Source: an uncultured Rikenella sp. (GTDB lineage: Bacteria > Bacteroidota > Bacteroidia > Bacteroidales > Rikenellaceae). Taken from it: a DNA stretch of 64,000 nt. Below, one piece after another: positions 16,754 to 25,275 of this stretch. Made by a program: the position numbers and the translations under genes. Under the pieces are notes generated by a model. That model was not told where the DNA came from, made no database searches, and saw nothing but the letters and a program-made list of their open reading frames with translations. The DNA lies in assembly GCF_910577125.1 (NCBI RefSeq), contig NZ_CAJTMN010000001.1:1-64000 (forward strand), in the 5' to 3' direction. Positions within the stretch are counted from its first letter, which is position 1. Each line of letters starts with the position of its first letter.

Positions 16754-17410
16754 TTACCTCCCCTCTTCGTGTTGATTTTCGCTCTCTGTATGATGGGTTG
16801 CCGTGGCTCCCGAAACGGCTTCTACCGCCTCTTCCGCAGACTCGCCCTGCAAATGTGCCTGCAAGACGAGATATGCCCGTTCCACCGCATCGGTAAAGGC
16901 TCGCGACGAGATGGTCGAAGCCGTAATCGCGTCCACATCTCCCCCGTCTTTCCGCACGGCAAGCCGGAACGATGCGGGATTTTTCCCTTCGAACTGGACG
17001 GCGAAATCCGATTTGGACTTCTGGATCTTATCTCCCAGTCCAGGCGTCTCGGCGTGCGAGATGACCGAGATATCCTTAATCGTCCCGTCCGGCAGGAAGC
17101 CGACCATCAAGGTCATCAAGCCTCCGAATCCCTTTTTCGAGAAGGTTTCGACGGCATATCCCACCGCATTCCCATCCTTGGATGCCGGATAGATGTTTAC
17201 GATGCTCCCGTCGATTTCGAGTTCGATCGCTTCCGTCGCCGGCACGTTGTCGAATTCGGGCAGCACTTCTGCAATGGCGTCGTTGATTTTTTGTTCCTGA
17301 GCTGTTTCGATCGGCTCTTTGGTCAGCAGGTAGATGCCTCCGACCGCAGCGCTGGCCACCAACGTAATGGTTCCCAGCACAATCACCATATTCTTGAGTG
17401 AACTTTGCAT
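16754..17410 (-). CDS. rnfG: Rnf complex subunit RnfG, covalent FMN protein
   Basis: 218 residues from the ATG at 17410, just after the rnfD stop; the longer in-frame start overlaps rnfD and adds a polar stretch. One N-terminal membrane anchor (about 8-29) precedes a periplasmic FMN-binding domain. The flavinylation site is DAITASTISS (160-169), where Thr166 should be esterified to FMN; the usual Gly of [ST]GAT is Ala and the next Ala is Ser. A second perfect motif, VSGATAT (199-205), lies in the disordered C-terminal tail beyond the folded domain. RnfG passes electrons between RnfD and the membrane core. No flavin transferase ApbE is encoded in this window. Confidence 0.93.
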   Translation of the reverse strand: MQSSLKNMVIVLGTITLVASAAVGGIYLLTKEPIETAQEQKINDAIAEVLPEFDNVPATEAIELEIDGSIVNIYPASKDGNAVGYAVETFSKKGFGGLMTLMVGFLPDGTIKDISVISHAETPGLGDKIQKSKSDFAVQFEGKNPASFRLAVRKDGGDVDAITASTISSRAFTDAVERAYLVLQAHLQGESAEEAVEAVSGATATHHTESENQHEEGR

Positions 17411-17414
17411 AGCT

Positions 17415-18398
17415 CTACTTCTTTTTAGCGTTGCTACCACCGAAACGACTGGGTTTCATGTACATGTTGATGAGCGGCACGGTGGCGTTCATGATCAGGA
17501 TGGCGAACGAAATACCTTCCGGATAAGCCCCCCATACACGGATCAGGATGGTAATCAGGCCGATACCTATGGCAAAAATTACCTGTCCGCCTTTCGTCAT
17601 CGGCGAGGTCACGTAGTCGGTGGCCATGAAAATAGCCCCCAGCATCGCCCCCCCGGCAAATACGTGGAACAGCGGATTGATATATTTGGTCGGATCGACC
17701 AGCCACAGAATCGAGGCAAAAACCAGCATCGTCCCCAAAACGAATACTGGAATGCGCCAGGTAATCACCCGCCGGATCAGAAGATAGATGCCCCCGATTA
17801 GCAGAGCCACGGCTCCGATTTCCCCCATCGATCCGTCCTTAAACCCGAGGAGCATCCCGCCGAGGTCGATGTTCGGCATAATTTCCGTTACCGGTGTTCC
17901 CGTCTTCAAAGCTTCTTTGACAAAAGCCAGCGGTGTAGCACCCGTAATGGCATCTACCCCCGGCGTATCCGGGAACAGGGTCATCTGCACCGGAAACGAA
18001 ATCAATAAGAACACCCGTCCCACCAAAGCCGGATTGAAGAGGTTCCGTCCGAGTCCGCCGAACGACATTTTGCCGATGCCGATCGCCACCAACGCGCCGA
18101 GCATAATGAGCCATGGCGAGATCGTGGCCGGCAGGTTGAAAGCCAGCAAGGTGCCGGTCACCACCGCAGACCAGTCGCCCAACGTGGACGAACGGCCCAG
18201 CATGAAGCGGTCGATGAGCCACTCGAACAGCATGCAGGAACAGATGGCGATACCGGTGACGAACACGGCCGACCAGCCGTAAACGAATACCGAAAATGCG
18301 AATGCCGGCACCAATGCGATTACCACGTCCCGCATGATCCGCGGGGTGGAAAAGTCCCCGTGAAGATGGGGCGAAGGAGCTACGATTCTATTACTCAT
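17415..18398 (-). CDS. rnfD: Rnf complex subunit RnfD, covalent FMN membrane protein
   Basis: 327 residues, about nine to ten membrane helices. The start carries PSPHLHGDFSTPRIMRDV, typical of RnfD/NqrB. DAITGATPL (149-157) is the canonical flavinylation motif with Thr155 as the FMN-bearing residue. Conserved GGLGRNLFNPALVGRVFL (114-131) and the late GGAMLGAIFMATDYVTSP segments also match. It carries electrons across the membrane and couples them to ion movement. Followed 4 nt later by rnfG. Confidence 0.95.
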   Translation of the reverse strand: MSNRIVAPSPHLHGDFSTPRIMRDVVIALVPAFAFSVFVYGWSAVFVTGIAICSCMLFEWLIDRFMLGRSSTLGDWSAVVTGTLLAFNLPATISPWLIMLGALVAIGIGKMSFGGLGRNLFNPALVGRVFLLISFPVQMTLFPDTPGVDAITGATPLAFVKEALKTGTPVTEIMPNIDLGGMLLGFKDGSMGEIGAVALLIGGIYLLIRRVITWRIPVFVLGTMLVFASILWLVDPTKYINPLFHVFAGGAMLGAIFMATDYVTSPMTKGGQVIFAIGIGLITILIRVWGAYPEGISFAILIMNATVPLINMYMKPSRFGGSNAKKK

Positions 18399-18413
18399 GA
18401 GGATGAAAATTCT

Positions 18414-19760
18414 TTATTTGGCCTGCGCCTGTCGGGCACGAATGAGTTTCATGGTTTCCGCTTTTCCCAGACGGATGTAGTCCAGCAGCGGCAGGTTGGA
18501 CGGACAGGTGAACGCACAGCAGCCGCATTCGATGCAATCCGCCGTCCGTTCCCGTTCGAGCCGGTCGTACAGTCTCAGACGAGAGAGTTTCGAGATGAGA
18601 TAGGGTTCCAAGCCCATCGGGCAGGCATCCACACACTTGGCGCACTGGATGCACGGCATCTCCCGTCCCCGCACCGAGGACTTTTCGTCCATCAGCAGCA
18701 CGCCCGAAGTCCCTTTGGTCACCGGTGCTTCGATATTGGCCATGGCGCGTCCCATCATCGGCCCCCCGTTGATCACCTTCCCCGTATCTTCCGGCATCCC
18801 GCCGCACGCCTCGATCAAGGTGTTGATCGGTGTCCCGATCCGCACCAGCAAGTTCGACGGATTGGCCAGCGATTTCCCCGTAACGGTAACCACCCGATCC
18901 ACAATCGGTCGCCGTTTCTGTACCGCCTGGTACACGGCATAAGTCGTCCCGACATTCTGCACTACCGCCCCGACATCGATCGGCAGCGCCCCGCTCGGTA
19001 CCTCCCGTTTCATAATCGCCGCGATCAACTGCTTTTCTCCCCCCTGCGGATAGCGCATCTTCAGCGGCACCACCTCGATCCCCTCGTATTCGTTCGCGGA
19101 AATAAGATTTCTGAGGTTGACAATCGCCTCCGGCTTGTTGTTCTCGATGCCGATGTAGCACTTCCCTACTCCCAAGGCCCGCATCAAGATCCGGCACCCC
19201 ACCAAAAGTTCCTCTCCCCGTTCCATCATCAGCCGGTAGTCCGCCGTCAGGTACGGTTCGCACTCTACGCCATTGATAATAAGCGCTTCGGCCACCTTCT
19301 CCTGTGGCACCGACAGTTTGACCTGCGTCGGGAACGTAGCCCCTCCAAGCCCCACAATCCCCGCCGCTGCAATCCGTGCGATAATCTCCTTGGGTTCCAG
19401 CGTGCACTCTTTAATTAAGGTATCCGTCCGGTCGATCTCCGGATTCCACTCATCCCCTTCGACCGCAATCGTAACGGCCGGCTTCCGCAAATTCGCCCCG
19501 TCCGGAACTGCATCCACACTCGTCACCGTCCCCGATACAGAAGAGTGGATATTGGCCGAAACGAATCCGGTCGCCATCCCGATCACATCCCCTACGCGTA
19601 CCTTATCCCCCTTTTGTACCGTCACTGTTGCCGGCGCGCCGATATGCTGCCCCAGCGGAATGGTCACCGACGCCGGCACGTCGAATACCCGGATCGCCGC
19701 GTCGCGGCTGATTTTATAGTCGTGCGGGTGAACGCCACCCAGTCTGAAAGTCTTAAGCAT
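18414..19760 (-). CDS. rnfC: Rnf complex subunit RnfC, NADH-binding Fe-S/FMN protein
   Basis: 448 residues, the usual length of the short RnfC form. The N-terminal region starts FRLGGVHPHDYK. A nucleotide-binding GLGGATFPTQVKLS segment (137-150) and NGVECEPYLTADYRLM (163-178) are shared with NuoF-type subunits. Two [4Fe-4S] motifs follow: Cys370, 373, 376, 380 and Cys409, 412, 415, 419. It is the cytoplasmic site of NAD+ reduction. It overlaps the end of rnfB by 8 nt, which indicates translational coupling. Confidence 0.96.
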   Translation of the reverse strand: MLKTFRLGGVHPHDYKISRDAAIRVFDVPASVTIPLGQHIGAPATVTVQKGDKVRVGDVIGMATGFVSANIHSSVSGTVTSVDAVPDGANLRKPAVTIAVEGDEWNPEIDRTDTLIKECTLEPKEIIARIAAAGIVGLGGATFPTQVKLSVPQEKVAEALIINGVECEPYLTADYRLMMERGEELLVGCRILMRALGVGKCYIGIENNKPEAIVNLRNLISANEYEGIEVVPLKMRYPQGGEKQLIAAIMKREVPSGALPIDVGAVVQNVGTTYAVYQAVQKRRPIVDRVVTVTGKSLANPSNLLVRIGTPINTLIEACGGMPEDTGKVINGGPMMGRAMANIEAPVTKGTSGVLLMDEKSSVRGREMPCIQCAKCVDACPMGLEPYLISKLSRLRLYDRLERERTADCIECGCCAFTCPSNLPLLDYIRLGKAETMKLIRARQAQAK

Positions 19761-20661
19761 GTTGTTCGCCTCCTTCCGCAGCCGTTTTGGTTTCCTGAGT
19801 TGTTGCAGCCGCCGCTGTGTCCGTTTCCGGTTTGCGCGCCGGGAAGCCGACTTCCACGATCGCTCCCGTCGGACAAACGGCCACGCATTTCCGGCACATC
19901 CGGCACTTCGCCGGATCGATATAAGCGACGTTATTTTCTAAAGTAATCGCTTCGAACGGGCAGGTCTTCACGCACTTGCCGCATCCGATGCACCCCACGG
20001 TACAAGCCTTCCGCGTAATCGCCCCCTTGTCTTTATTCACGCAGTTCACATAGACCCGTCTCCCTTTCGGCCCCTTCTTGCGCAGTTCGATGATGCCTTT
20101 CGGACACGCTTTCACGCACGCCCCGCAAGCCGTACACTTCTCTTCGTCCACCTCCGGCAGTCCCGTTTCCGGATTCATGTGGATGGCGTCGAAGTTACAA
20201 ACCCGCGTACAGTCGCCGTTCCCGAGGCATCCGAAGGTGCAGCCCGTCTCCCCGCCATACAGCGAGGCTTCGACCGCACACGACTTCGCCCCGTCGAATA
20301 TATTGATCCGGGCCCGGTTGCAGAACGTTCCTCCGCACCGCACGACAGCCACCATCGGTTCCTTTTCCGCTACCGCTTTGCCGAGAAATTCGGCGACGGT
20401 TTTCATCGTTGCCGCCCCGCCCACCGGACAGTAGAGCGACGAAATGTCGTCGTTTTTGACCAGCGCTTCGGCCATCCCGCGGCAACCGGGAAATCCGCAT
20501 CCGCCGCAATTGGCACCCGGCAGCATCGCTTCGACCTGGTCGATCCGCGGGTCTTCGTACACTTTGAATTTCTGCGCCACGAAGTAGAGCACCACGGCCG
20601 CTACCAGCCCCAGAACCACCAGTATCACGACGGTCCAGGTGTAAATCAACGTTCCATCCAT
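19753..20661 (-). CDS. rnfB: Rnf complex subunit RnfB, polyferredoxin electron entry
   Basis: 302 residues. An N-terminal membrane anchor (about 8-30) is followed by the RnfB four-Cys domain (GANCGGCGFPGCRGMAEALV, with Cys52, 55, 60 and a later Cys78). Further ferredoxin-type clusters include CTACGACVKACPKG, CIGCGKCVKTCPFE and CRMCRKCVAVCPTG. RnfB takes electrons from reduced ferredoxin. The Ala/Thr-rich C-terminus is a flexible tail. First rnf structural gene, directly after the RseC-like gene. Confidence 0.96.
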   Translation of the reverse strand: MDGTLIYTWTVVILVVLGLVAAVVLYFVAQKFKVYEDPRIDQVEAMLPGANCGGCGFPGCRGMAEALVKNDDISSLYCPVGGAATMKTVAEFLGKAVAEKEPMVAVVRCGGTFCNRARINIFDGAKSCAVEASLYGGETGCTFGCLGNGDCTRVCNFDAIHMNPETGLPEVDEEKCTACGACVKACPKGIIELRKKGPKGRRVYVNCVNKDKGAITRKACTVGCIGCGKCVKTCPFEAITLENNVAYIDPAKCRMCRKCVAVCPTGAIVEVGFPARKPETDTAAAATTQETKTAAEGGEQHA

Positions 20662-20663
20662 GT

Positions 20664-21107
20664 CTAATTATCGTTCGATTTCTTTTCGATTTGAATGGTC
20701 ATCTCTCCCCTCAGCTTCTGCCGAAAGAGTCTGACAACCAGGTAATAAATTCCGACAATGCCCAGCGTAACCACTCCTGCCACCGTCTCTCGCACGCCCG
20801 TCTGCTGGAAAATCAGCAGCGCGGCCACGATCAGACAGACCGGTATGAAGTAGGCGATTATGACGGCTTTGAATCCCGCTGCCCGGCGCATCACCAAGGT
20901 TACCTGTTCTCCGACCGCATATCCCTGTCCGTCGTTCACGAGGGTCATCCGCCGTCCTCCCTCCTCCGAAACTCCCAACTCGCTGCATACGTTCCGGGCC
21001 CTGCATGCCGCACATGCTTCGGGCCGGCACACTTCGACCTCGATCCCCGTCTGATCGACGCGAATGACAGTGGCGCTTTGGCGGATGGGTTCCCGGTTTC
21101 GATTCAT
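20664..21107 (-). CDS. RseC/MucC-like protein leading the rnf operon
   Basis: 147 residues. The N-terminal cytoplasmic part has a Cys cluster (CRPEACAACRARNVC) typical of the RseC/MucC family, then two adjacent membrane helices (about 80-97 and 108-127) and a basic tail. The ATG at 21107 is followed by the whole rnf operon, with 2 nt to rnfB. In Bacteroidota a gene of this family regularly precedes rnfB; in enterobacteria RseC works with Rsx/Rnf in reducing SoxR. Its molecular role here is inferred from that association only. Confidence 0.85.
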   Translation of the reverse strand: MNRNREPIRQSATVIRVDQTGIEVEVCRPEACAACRARNVCSELGVSEEGGRRMTLVNDGQGYAVGEQVTLVMRRAAGFKAVIIAYFIPVCLIVAALLIFQQTGVRETVAGVVTLGIVGIYYLVVRLFRQKLRGEMTIQIEKKSNDN

Positions 21108-21203
21108 GACGGTCGAATTGCAGTCACAAAATTAATAAGTTTTTCGGGGAATCGGGAATTAAAATTCGTTATGCCCGATGAAAATTCTTAGGAAAAGACG
21201 ATG

Positions 21204-21211
21204 CAAATATA
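21204..21211 (-). promoter_or_regulatory. Candidate rnf operon promoter -7 box
   Basis: TATATTTG on the minus strand, a perfect TAnnTTTG, about 97 nt upstream of the RseC-like start, in the 175-nt region shared with divergent nadB. No clear TTTG lies 20 nt upstream. A weaker plus-strand TAACTTTA (21237-21244) could serve nadB. Confidence 0.55.
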
Positions 21212-21282
21212 GGCAGATATTTCCGCCGATAATGCGTAACTTTACCCGTTCCTAAATCGAAAAACTTACCTTTATATATAGT

Positions 21283-22860
21283 ATGAACAGAGAGTGCGAT
21301 TTTTTGGTGATCGGTTCCGGTGTGGCCGGGCTGAGCTATGCGCTGAAGGTGGCCGATCACGGACGGGTGCTGCTCGTGACCAAAAGCCGGCTGGACGATA
21401 CCAATACGTATCATGCACAGGGAGGGATTGCCAGCGTGACCTATGCGCCGGACGATTTCGAACAGCACATCGAAGACACGATGGTCTGCGGTTCGTACAA
21501 AAATAACCGGGAGGTGGTGGAGTTGGTGGTGCGGAATGCGCCGCGGCAGATCGAACAGTTGATCGACTGGGGGGTGGACTTCGACCGTAGGGCGGACGAT
21601 CCGAAACGGTACGAGCTGGCGCGCGAGGGGGGGCATCGACAACACCGGATTCTGCATCACAAGGACTATACGGGGGCCGAAATCGAAAACCGGCTGGTGG
21701 ATCGGGTGCGGGAGCATCCGAATATCGAGATTCTGGAGCGGCATTTTGCCGTCGATCTGCTGACCCAGCACCATTTGGGCAAGCTGGTGAAGCGGTCGAT
21801 TCCGGGAACGGAGTGCTACGGCGCGTATGTCCTGGAGCTGGACACCAAGGAGGTCTTTACGGTGCGGGCGCGGGTGACGGTGCTGGCGACGGGCGGGACG
21901 GGGAACGTCTACCACACGACGACCAATCCGGCGGGGGCGACGGGCGACGGCATCGCGCTGGTGCACCGGGCCAAGGGGATTATCGAGAACATGGAGTTCA
22001 TCCAGTTCCACCCTACTTCGTTGTACAATCCGGGCGAGCGGCCGTCGTTCCTGATTTCGGAGGCGATCCGCGGCTTCGGGGCGATTCTGCGGACGCAGGA
22101 CGGCGAGGAGTTCATGCAGAAGTATCACGAGATGGGTTCGCTGGCGCCGCGGGATGTGGTGGCGCGGAGCATCGACCACGAACTGAAGACCCGGGGCGAG
22201 GATTTCGTCTACCTCGATGTGACGCACAAGGATCCGGAACTTACCCGAGACCACTTCCCGAATATCAATAAGAAGTGTCTGTCGATCGGGATCGACATTA
22301 CGCGGGATTTCATTCCGGTGGTACCGGCGGCGCACTATTGTTGCGGAGGGGTGAAGGTGGATATGAACGGCGAGACTTCCATTAAACGGCTCTATGCGAT
22401 CGGGGAAACAGCTTCGACGGGGTTGCACGGAGCCAATCGGCTGGCTTCCAATTCGTTGATCGAGGCGGTGGTTTATGCGGAACAGGCGGCGCGGCATTCG
22501 CTGTCGGTGATCGGCGGCTTGACGTTGCAGGAGGGGTTGCCGGACTGGGACTACAAAGGGACGTCGCATCCGGAGGAGATGGTACTCATTACGCAGAGCC
22601 TCAAGGAGGTGCAACAGATCATGTCGAATTACGTGGGGATCGTGCGGTCGAATATTCGGCTGGAGCGGGCGATGCACCGTTTGCAGATCATTTACGAGGA
22701 GACGGAGCACTTGTATCGGCGGTCGACGCTGTCGAAAAACCTGTGCGAGTTGCGGAATATGATTGCCGTCGGGTATTTGATTATCAAGCAGGCGCAGCAG
22801 CTCAAGGAGAGCGTGGGGTTGCACTTCTCGCTGGACTACCCGATGCTGTCGCGGTTCTGA
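21283..22860 (+). CDS. nadB: L-aspartate oxidase NadB
   Basis: 525 residues, normal for NadB. The N-terminal FAD-binding motif is FLVIGSGVAGLSYALKVA (about 7-24). TNTYHAQGGIASV (about 41-53) marks the aspartate-oxidase/succinate-dehydrogenase flavoprotein group. EGGHRQHRILHHKDYTG is the NadB-type substrate loop, and later HYCCGGVKVD and GLHGANRLASNSLIEAVVY close the FAD site. It oxidises L-aspartate to iminoaspartate for de novo NAD synthesis, with fumarate as likely acceptor in an anaerobe. nadA and nadC are not adjacent. Divergent from rnf, so both flank one short control region. Confidence 0.95.
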   Translation: MNRECDFLVIGSGVAGLSYALKVADHGRVLLVTKSRLDDTNTYHAQGGIASVTYAPDDFEQHIEDTMVCGSYKNNREVVELVVRNAPRQIEQLIDWGVDFDRRADDPKRYELAREGGHRQHRILHHKDYTGAEIENRLVDRVREHPNIEILERHFAVDLLTQHHLGKLVKRSIPGTECYGAYVLELDTKEVFTVRARVTVLATGGTGNVYHTTTNPAGATGDGIALVHRAKGIIENMEFIQFHPTSLYNPGERPSFLISEAIRGFGAILRTQDGEEFMQKYHEMGSLAPRDVVARSIDHELKTRGEDFVYLDVTHKDPELTRDHFPNINKKCLSIGIDITRDFIPVVPAAHYCCGGVKVDMNGETSIKRLYAIGETASTGLHGANRLASNSLIEAVVYAEQAARHSLSVIGGLTLQEGLPDWDYKGTSHPEEMVLITQSLKEVQQIMSNYVGIVRSNIRLERAMHRLQIIYEETEHLYRRSTLSKNLCELRNMIAVGYLIIKQAQQLKESVGLHFSLDYPMLSRF

Positions 22861-22882
22861 GCGAGGCCTTTATCCAAAAAGG

Positions 22883-22927
22883 GCGGGTCGTCTTTTCCCT
22901 ATCTCGGAAAAGACGACCCGCTGTTTT
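22883..22927. terminator. Bidirectional terminator between nadB and the IPT lipoprotein gene
   Basis: GCGGGTCGTCTTTTCC (22883-22898) and its exact complement (22906-22921) with a 7-nt loop, then TGTTTTTT on the plus strand. It lies between two convergent genes. Confidence 0.85.
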
Positions 22928-22949
22928 TTAGAGTAAATGCCGCGTGCGG

Positions 22950-24242
22950 CTACTGGAAGAGGTCGAACCAGATTCCCGGTGCGTATTCTTTGATCTCGAT
23001 GCATTGCCGAGCGTTGAAGTCAAAGGCACCGAAAACGAAATGTTCATTTTCAGTACCGGAATCTTTCCAGAACTGCCCGAATGCTTTTCCGGTGGAAGCG
23101 TCATAACACCAGAAGTCATCAAAATCGTCGGCCGCCGGGAGAGTGATGTTTCCGAGCGAGTTTCCAACGGTCAGTTTCTCGGTGTCGATCGGCCGGAAAT
23201 TTACGCTGTTTGTCGTTTCGTTATAAAACGCCCCACAGACCTGTCCATCTTTTGAGAATAAATTCACATACTCATTGAACCTTTCTCCGGCGATGATCTT
23301 TTGATTAGCAATATCCAGTTTAACCAAATTGGTAATCCACATCGAGCTTTTTGAAGCCGGATCGTAACACAAACCGACCTCCTCATCCGTTCCGATTTCT
23401 ATGGATACCGATGTAGAGGCGGGCAGGCTCAATGCTTCGTTCAGCGATCCGAAGTCGGCCACCAAGGTTTGTTCTGCCGTTTCCGTGTCGATCGAAACCA
23501 ACGAGTAGAATGACTCTTCGTTGTCTTCATCGTTGCTGTATTTTTCGATCATGGCGTGCAGCTTGTTCTCGATCACGTATAAAGAGTAACTGAAATACTC
23601 TTTTTCTTGCTCTTTTGCATCACGAAGTTCCCCGACGAGTTCCAGCGTTTTGGTGGTCGGGTTGATACGATAGAGGTCGAGTTGCATGGTATTTTCCATG
23701 TAATCTCCCAGTTCGGTCCATTTGCAGATATAGATGTTCCTATCTGCCGGATTTACGACCGGAGAATCCCAAATTTCGTTGTCTGCATCCGGCAATTTTA
23801 CGATTTCGTTCAGTTCGCCTGTGGCTTTGTCGACCTCCCAAAGAATGTAGGAGCCGCTGTCGTTAGTCCCACCGAAGCCGTAGAGCTTGGTGGCTGCTTC
23901 GGAAACGGTGAGCTTGCCGAGCGGCATCTCCTGCGTGCCGCGCTTCAACACTACGGCATGTTCGCCTGCCGGAACCTGTGGCACGGTGAAGGTCAATTCG
24001 TTGGCGGCCTGATGGGTTACCGTGGCTTGAATGTCGCCGTCGGCTTTGGTCTGAGCGCGGAACCAGATTTCGTCCGCAGAGGTGAAGCCCGACCCTTGGA
24101 TAGTTACCGATGCGCCCGGCGCGAACGGCCCCTCCGGCATGACAAGGTTCGCAATCAAAGATTCTTCCAACGACGAAGAATCTTTCTTACATCCGGTCAG
24201 GGCGACAAGGCCGAGACTCAACAGTACGAGAATTTTTCTCAT
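22950..24242 (-). CDS. IPT/TIG-domain surface lipoprotein
   Basis: 430 residues from the ATG at 24242. The frame stays open to 24434, but only the internal start gives a proper lipoprotein signal, MRKILVLLSLGLVALTGC (lipid Cys18). Residues about 35-105 form one IPT/TIG immunoglobulin-like domain (GPFAPGASVTIQGSGFTSAD, then PAGEHAVVLKRG). The remainder (about 110-430) is a beta-rich domain with repeated strands of about 45 residues (LYGFGGTNDSGSYILWEVD, NIYICKWTEL, LHAMIEKY), consistent with a beta propeller. It is probably exposed at the outer membrane, substrate unknown. Its upstream region contains the compound inverted repeat described separately. Confidence 0.75.
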   Translation of the reverse strand: MRKILVLLSLGLVALTGCKKDSSSLEESLIANLVMPEGPFAPGASVTIQGSGFTSADEIWFRAQTKADGDIQATVTHQAANELTFTVPQVPAGEHAVVLKRGTQEMPLGKLTVSEAATKLYGFGGTNDSGSYILWEVDKATGELNEIVKLPDADNEIWDSPVVNPADRNIYICKWTELGDYMENTMQLDLYRINPTTKTLELVGELRDAKEQEKEYFSYSLYVIENKLHAMIEKYSNDEDNEESFYSLVSIDTETAEQTLVADFGSLNEALSLPASTSVSIEIGTDEEVGLCYDPASKSSMWITNLVKLDIANQKIIAGERFNEYVNLFSKDGQVCGAFYNETTNSVNFRPIDTEKLTVGNSLGNITLPAADDFDDFWCYDASTGKAFGQFWKDSGTENEHFVFGAFDFNARQCIEIKEYAPGIWFDLFQ

Positions 24243-24290
24243 GGCTTTTTTGTTTGTTTTTGGTGAGTAAAAAGGAAACGTATACAAACA

Positions 24291-24454
24291 AAAAGCGTGG
24301 GCCTTGTATCTTATTTGTTTTCCAGGTATCGCCAAACACCTTACACCCAAATAAGTAAAGCCCACGTGTCGCCACGTGAGCGTTACCGCTTTACTTTTTG
24401 GGTGTGTTTCAAAATTGGCGATTTTGGAAAACAAGAAGTAAAGCTAACGCTTTT
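24291..24454 (-). repeat. Compound inverted repeat (two related hairpins) upstream of the IPT lipoprotein
   Basis: The left half (24294-24366) folds as CGTGGGC...CTTATTT against AAATAAG...GCCCACG. The right half (24378-24450) folds as GCGTTA..GCTTTACTT against AAGTAAAGC.TAACGC. The halves are also imperfect reverse complements of each other, sharing TTGTTTTCC, ATCGCCAA and CACCCAAA, and meet at CACGTGTCGCCACGTG. It ends about 50 nt before the lipoprotein start. It could be a structured mRNA leader, a regulator-binding site or a small mobile element; I cannot name a family. Confidence 0.65.
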
Positions 24455-24530
24455 ATGTATGTCCTAAGGAGGGGTTTATCTCATCGGCAGAATTATCGTT
24501 TGTTTGTCACAAAGGTAGTAAAAAATAAAA

Positions 24531-24935
24531 AAGCAAGGGGTGTAAGCCGGGTTCTGTACCGTGTCGCCACGGCCTCTGCCATTTATCCAGCCCGGCGGTC
24601 GCCCGCCGGATCGTCAGCAACCTACCCCCCGACTCGGACGGGCCGTCCTTCGGAAACACACCCCGGAAGATGCGTCTCGACATCGGTGTACATGGTCTTG
24701 CAACCCGCAGTTCGTACGGCTACCGGCGTCGCCGCCGGCACCGGTGGGCTCTTACCCCGCCTTTTCACCCTTACCCCGGCCGTTTGACCGGTCGAGGCGG
24801 TTGTTTTCTGTTACGAATTGCACGAGCTCGCGCCCGTCTGGCAGTTTCACCAGTGCGGTGCCCTCTGTTGCCCGGACTTTCCTCCCCTGCCGATTCACTC
24901 GAAAGCGTCGGCAGCAGCGGCAGAGTCCCCTTGCT
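24531..24935 (-). ncRNA. rnpB: RNase P RNA (bacterial type A)
   Basis: About 405 nt on the minus strand. The universally conserved elements are in order: GAGGAAAGTCCGGGC near the 5' end (P4 5' strand), ACTGGTGAAACTGCCA, GGGTAAGAGCCCACCG, AGGTTGCTGACGATCC and the 3' ACAGAACCCGGCTTAC. P1 is formed by the terminal complements GCAAGGGG and CCCCTTGC, followed by a T-rich run that serves as terminator. It is the catalytic RNA that matures tRNA 5' ends. Ends are set by P1 and may be off by a few nucleotides. Confidence 0.95.
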
Positions 24936-24977
24936 TTATATGATTTGTACTAATTTAATGTCCGGTCTTTACCCCAG

Positions 24978-25244
24978 GAGGGTACTGTTCTTTCTGTGAA
25001 CAGAAAGAACCAAAGAAACTTTAGAGGATGCTTGCGCATCCTAAAGCTGCCGGCGGCCCAGCTCTCGGACTCTTCTTTGGGCCGGGAGCAACGGCGCGCA
25101 TAGGGTTTAGCTCTCATTAAGCGCGCCGTTGCCCCGACCCAAAAGCAATCGCAGAGAATGAAGACTGCGGAGCCTGAGGTATAGCGTAGCTAACTAAAAG
25201 TTCTTTGGGTACCTTTCTTTCAAGAAAGGTATGGTTCCGTCCGG
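24978..25244 (-). repeat. Dispersed intergenic nested inverted repeat, copy B
   Basis: About 267 bp between the DUF2027-Smr gene and rnpB, inverted relative to copy A and matching it block for block: terminal hairpin TTCTTTCTGTGAACAGAAAG, the GGATGCTTGCGCATCC hairpin, CTTTGGGCCGGG, a perfect 12-bp central stem GCAACGGCGCGC/GCGCGCCGTTGC (25088-25099 and 25121-25132) with a 21-nt loop, CCCCGACCCAAAAGC, AGCTAACTAAAAGTTCTTTG and a last hairpin CCTTTCTTGAAAGAAAGG (read on the minus strand). Not coding. Confidence 0.8.
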
Positions 25245-25275
25245 CGCAATGATTGGAATATAAATGTAGTACAAT

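Noticed and set aside
21169..22824. 551-codon open frame antisense to nadB
   Set aside because: Arg/His/Pro-rich composition typical of shadows in GC-rich genes; nadB on the other strand is intact with all motifs.
24243..24434. N-terminal extension of the IPT lipoprotein
   Set aside because: It would bury the lipoprotein signal and translate the compound palindrome.
24293..25244. CRISPR array near rnpB
   Set aside because: The repeats here are inverted and unique, without regular spacing or spacers.
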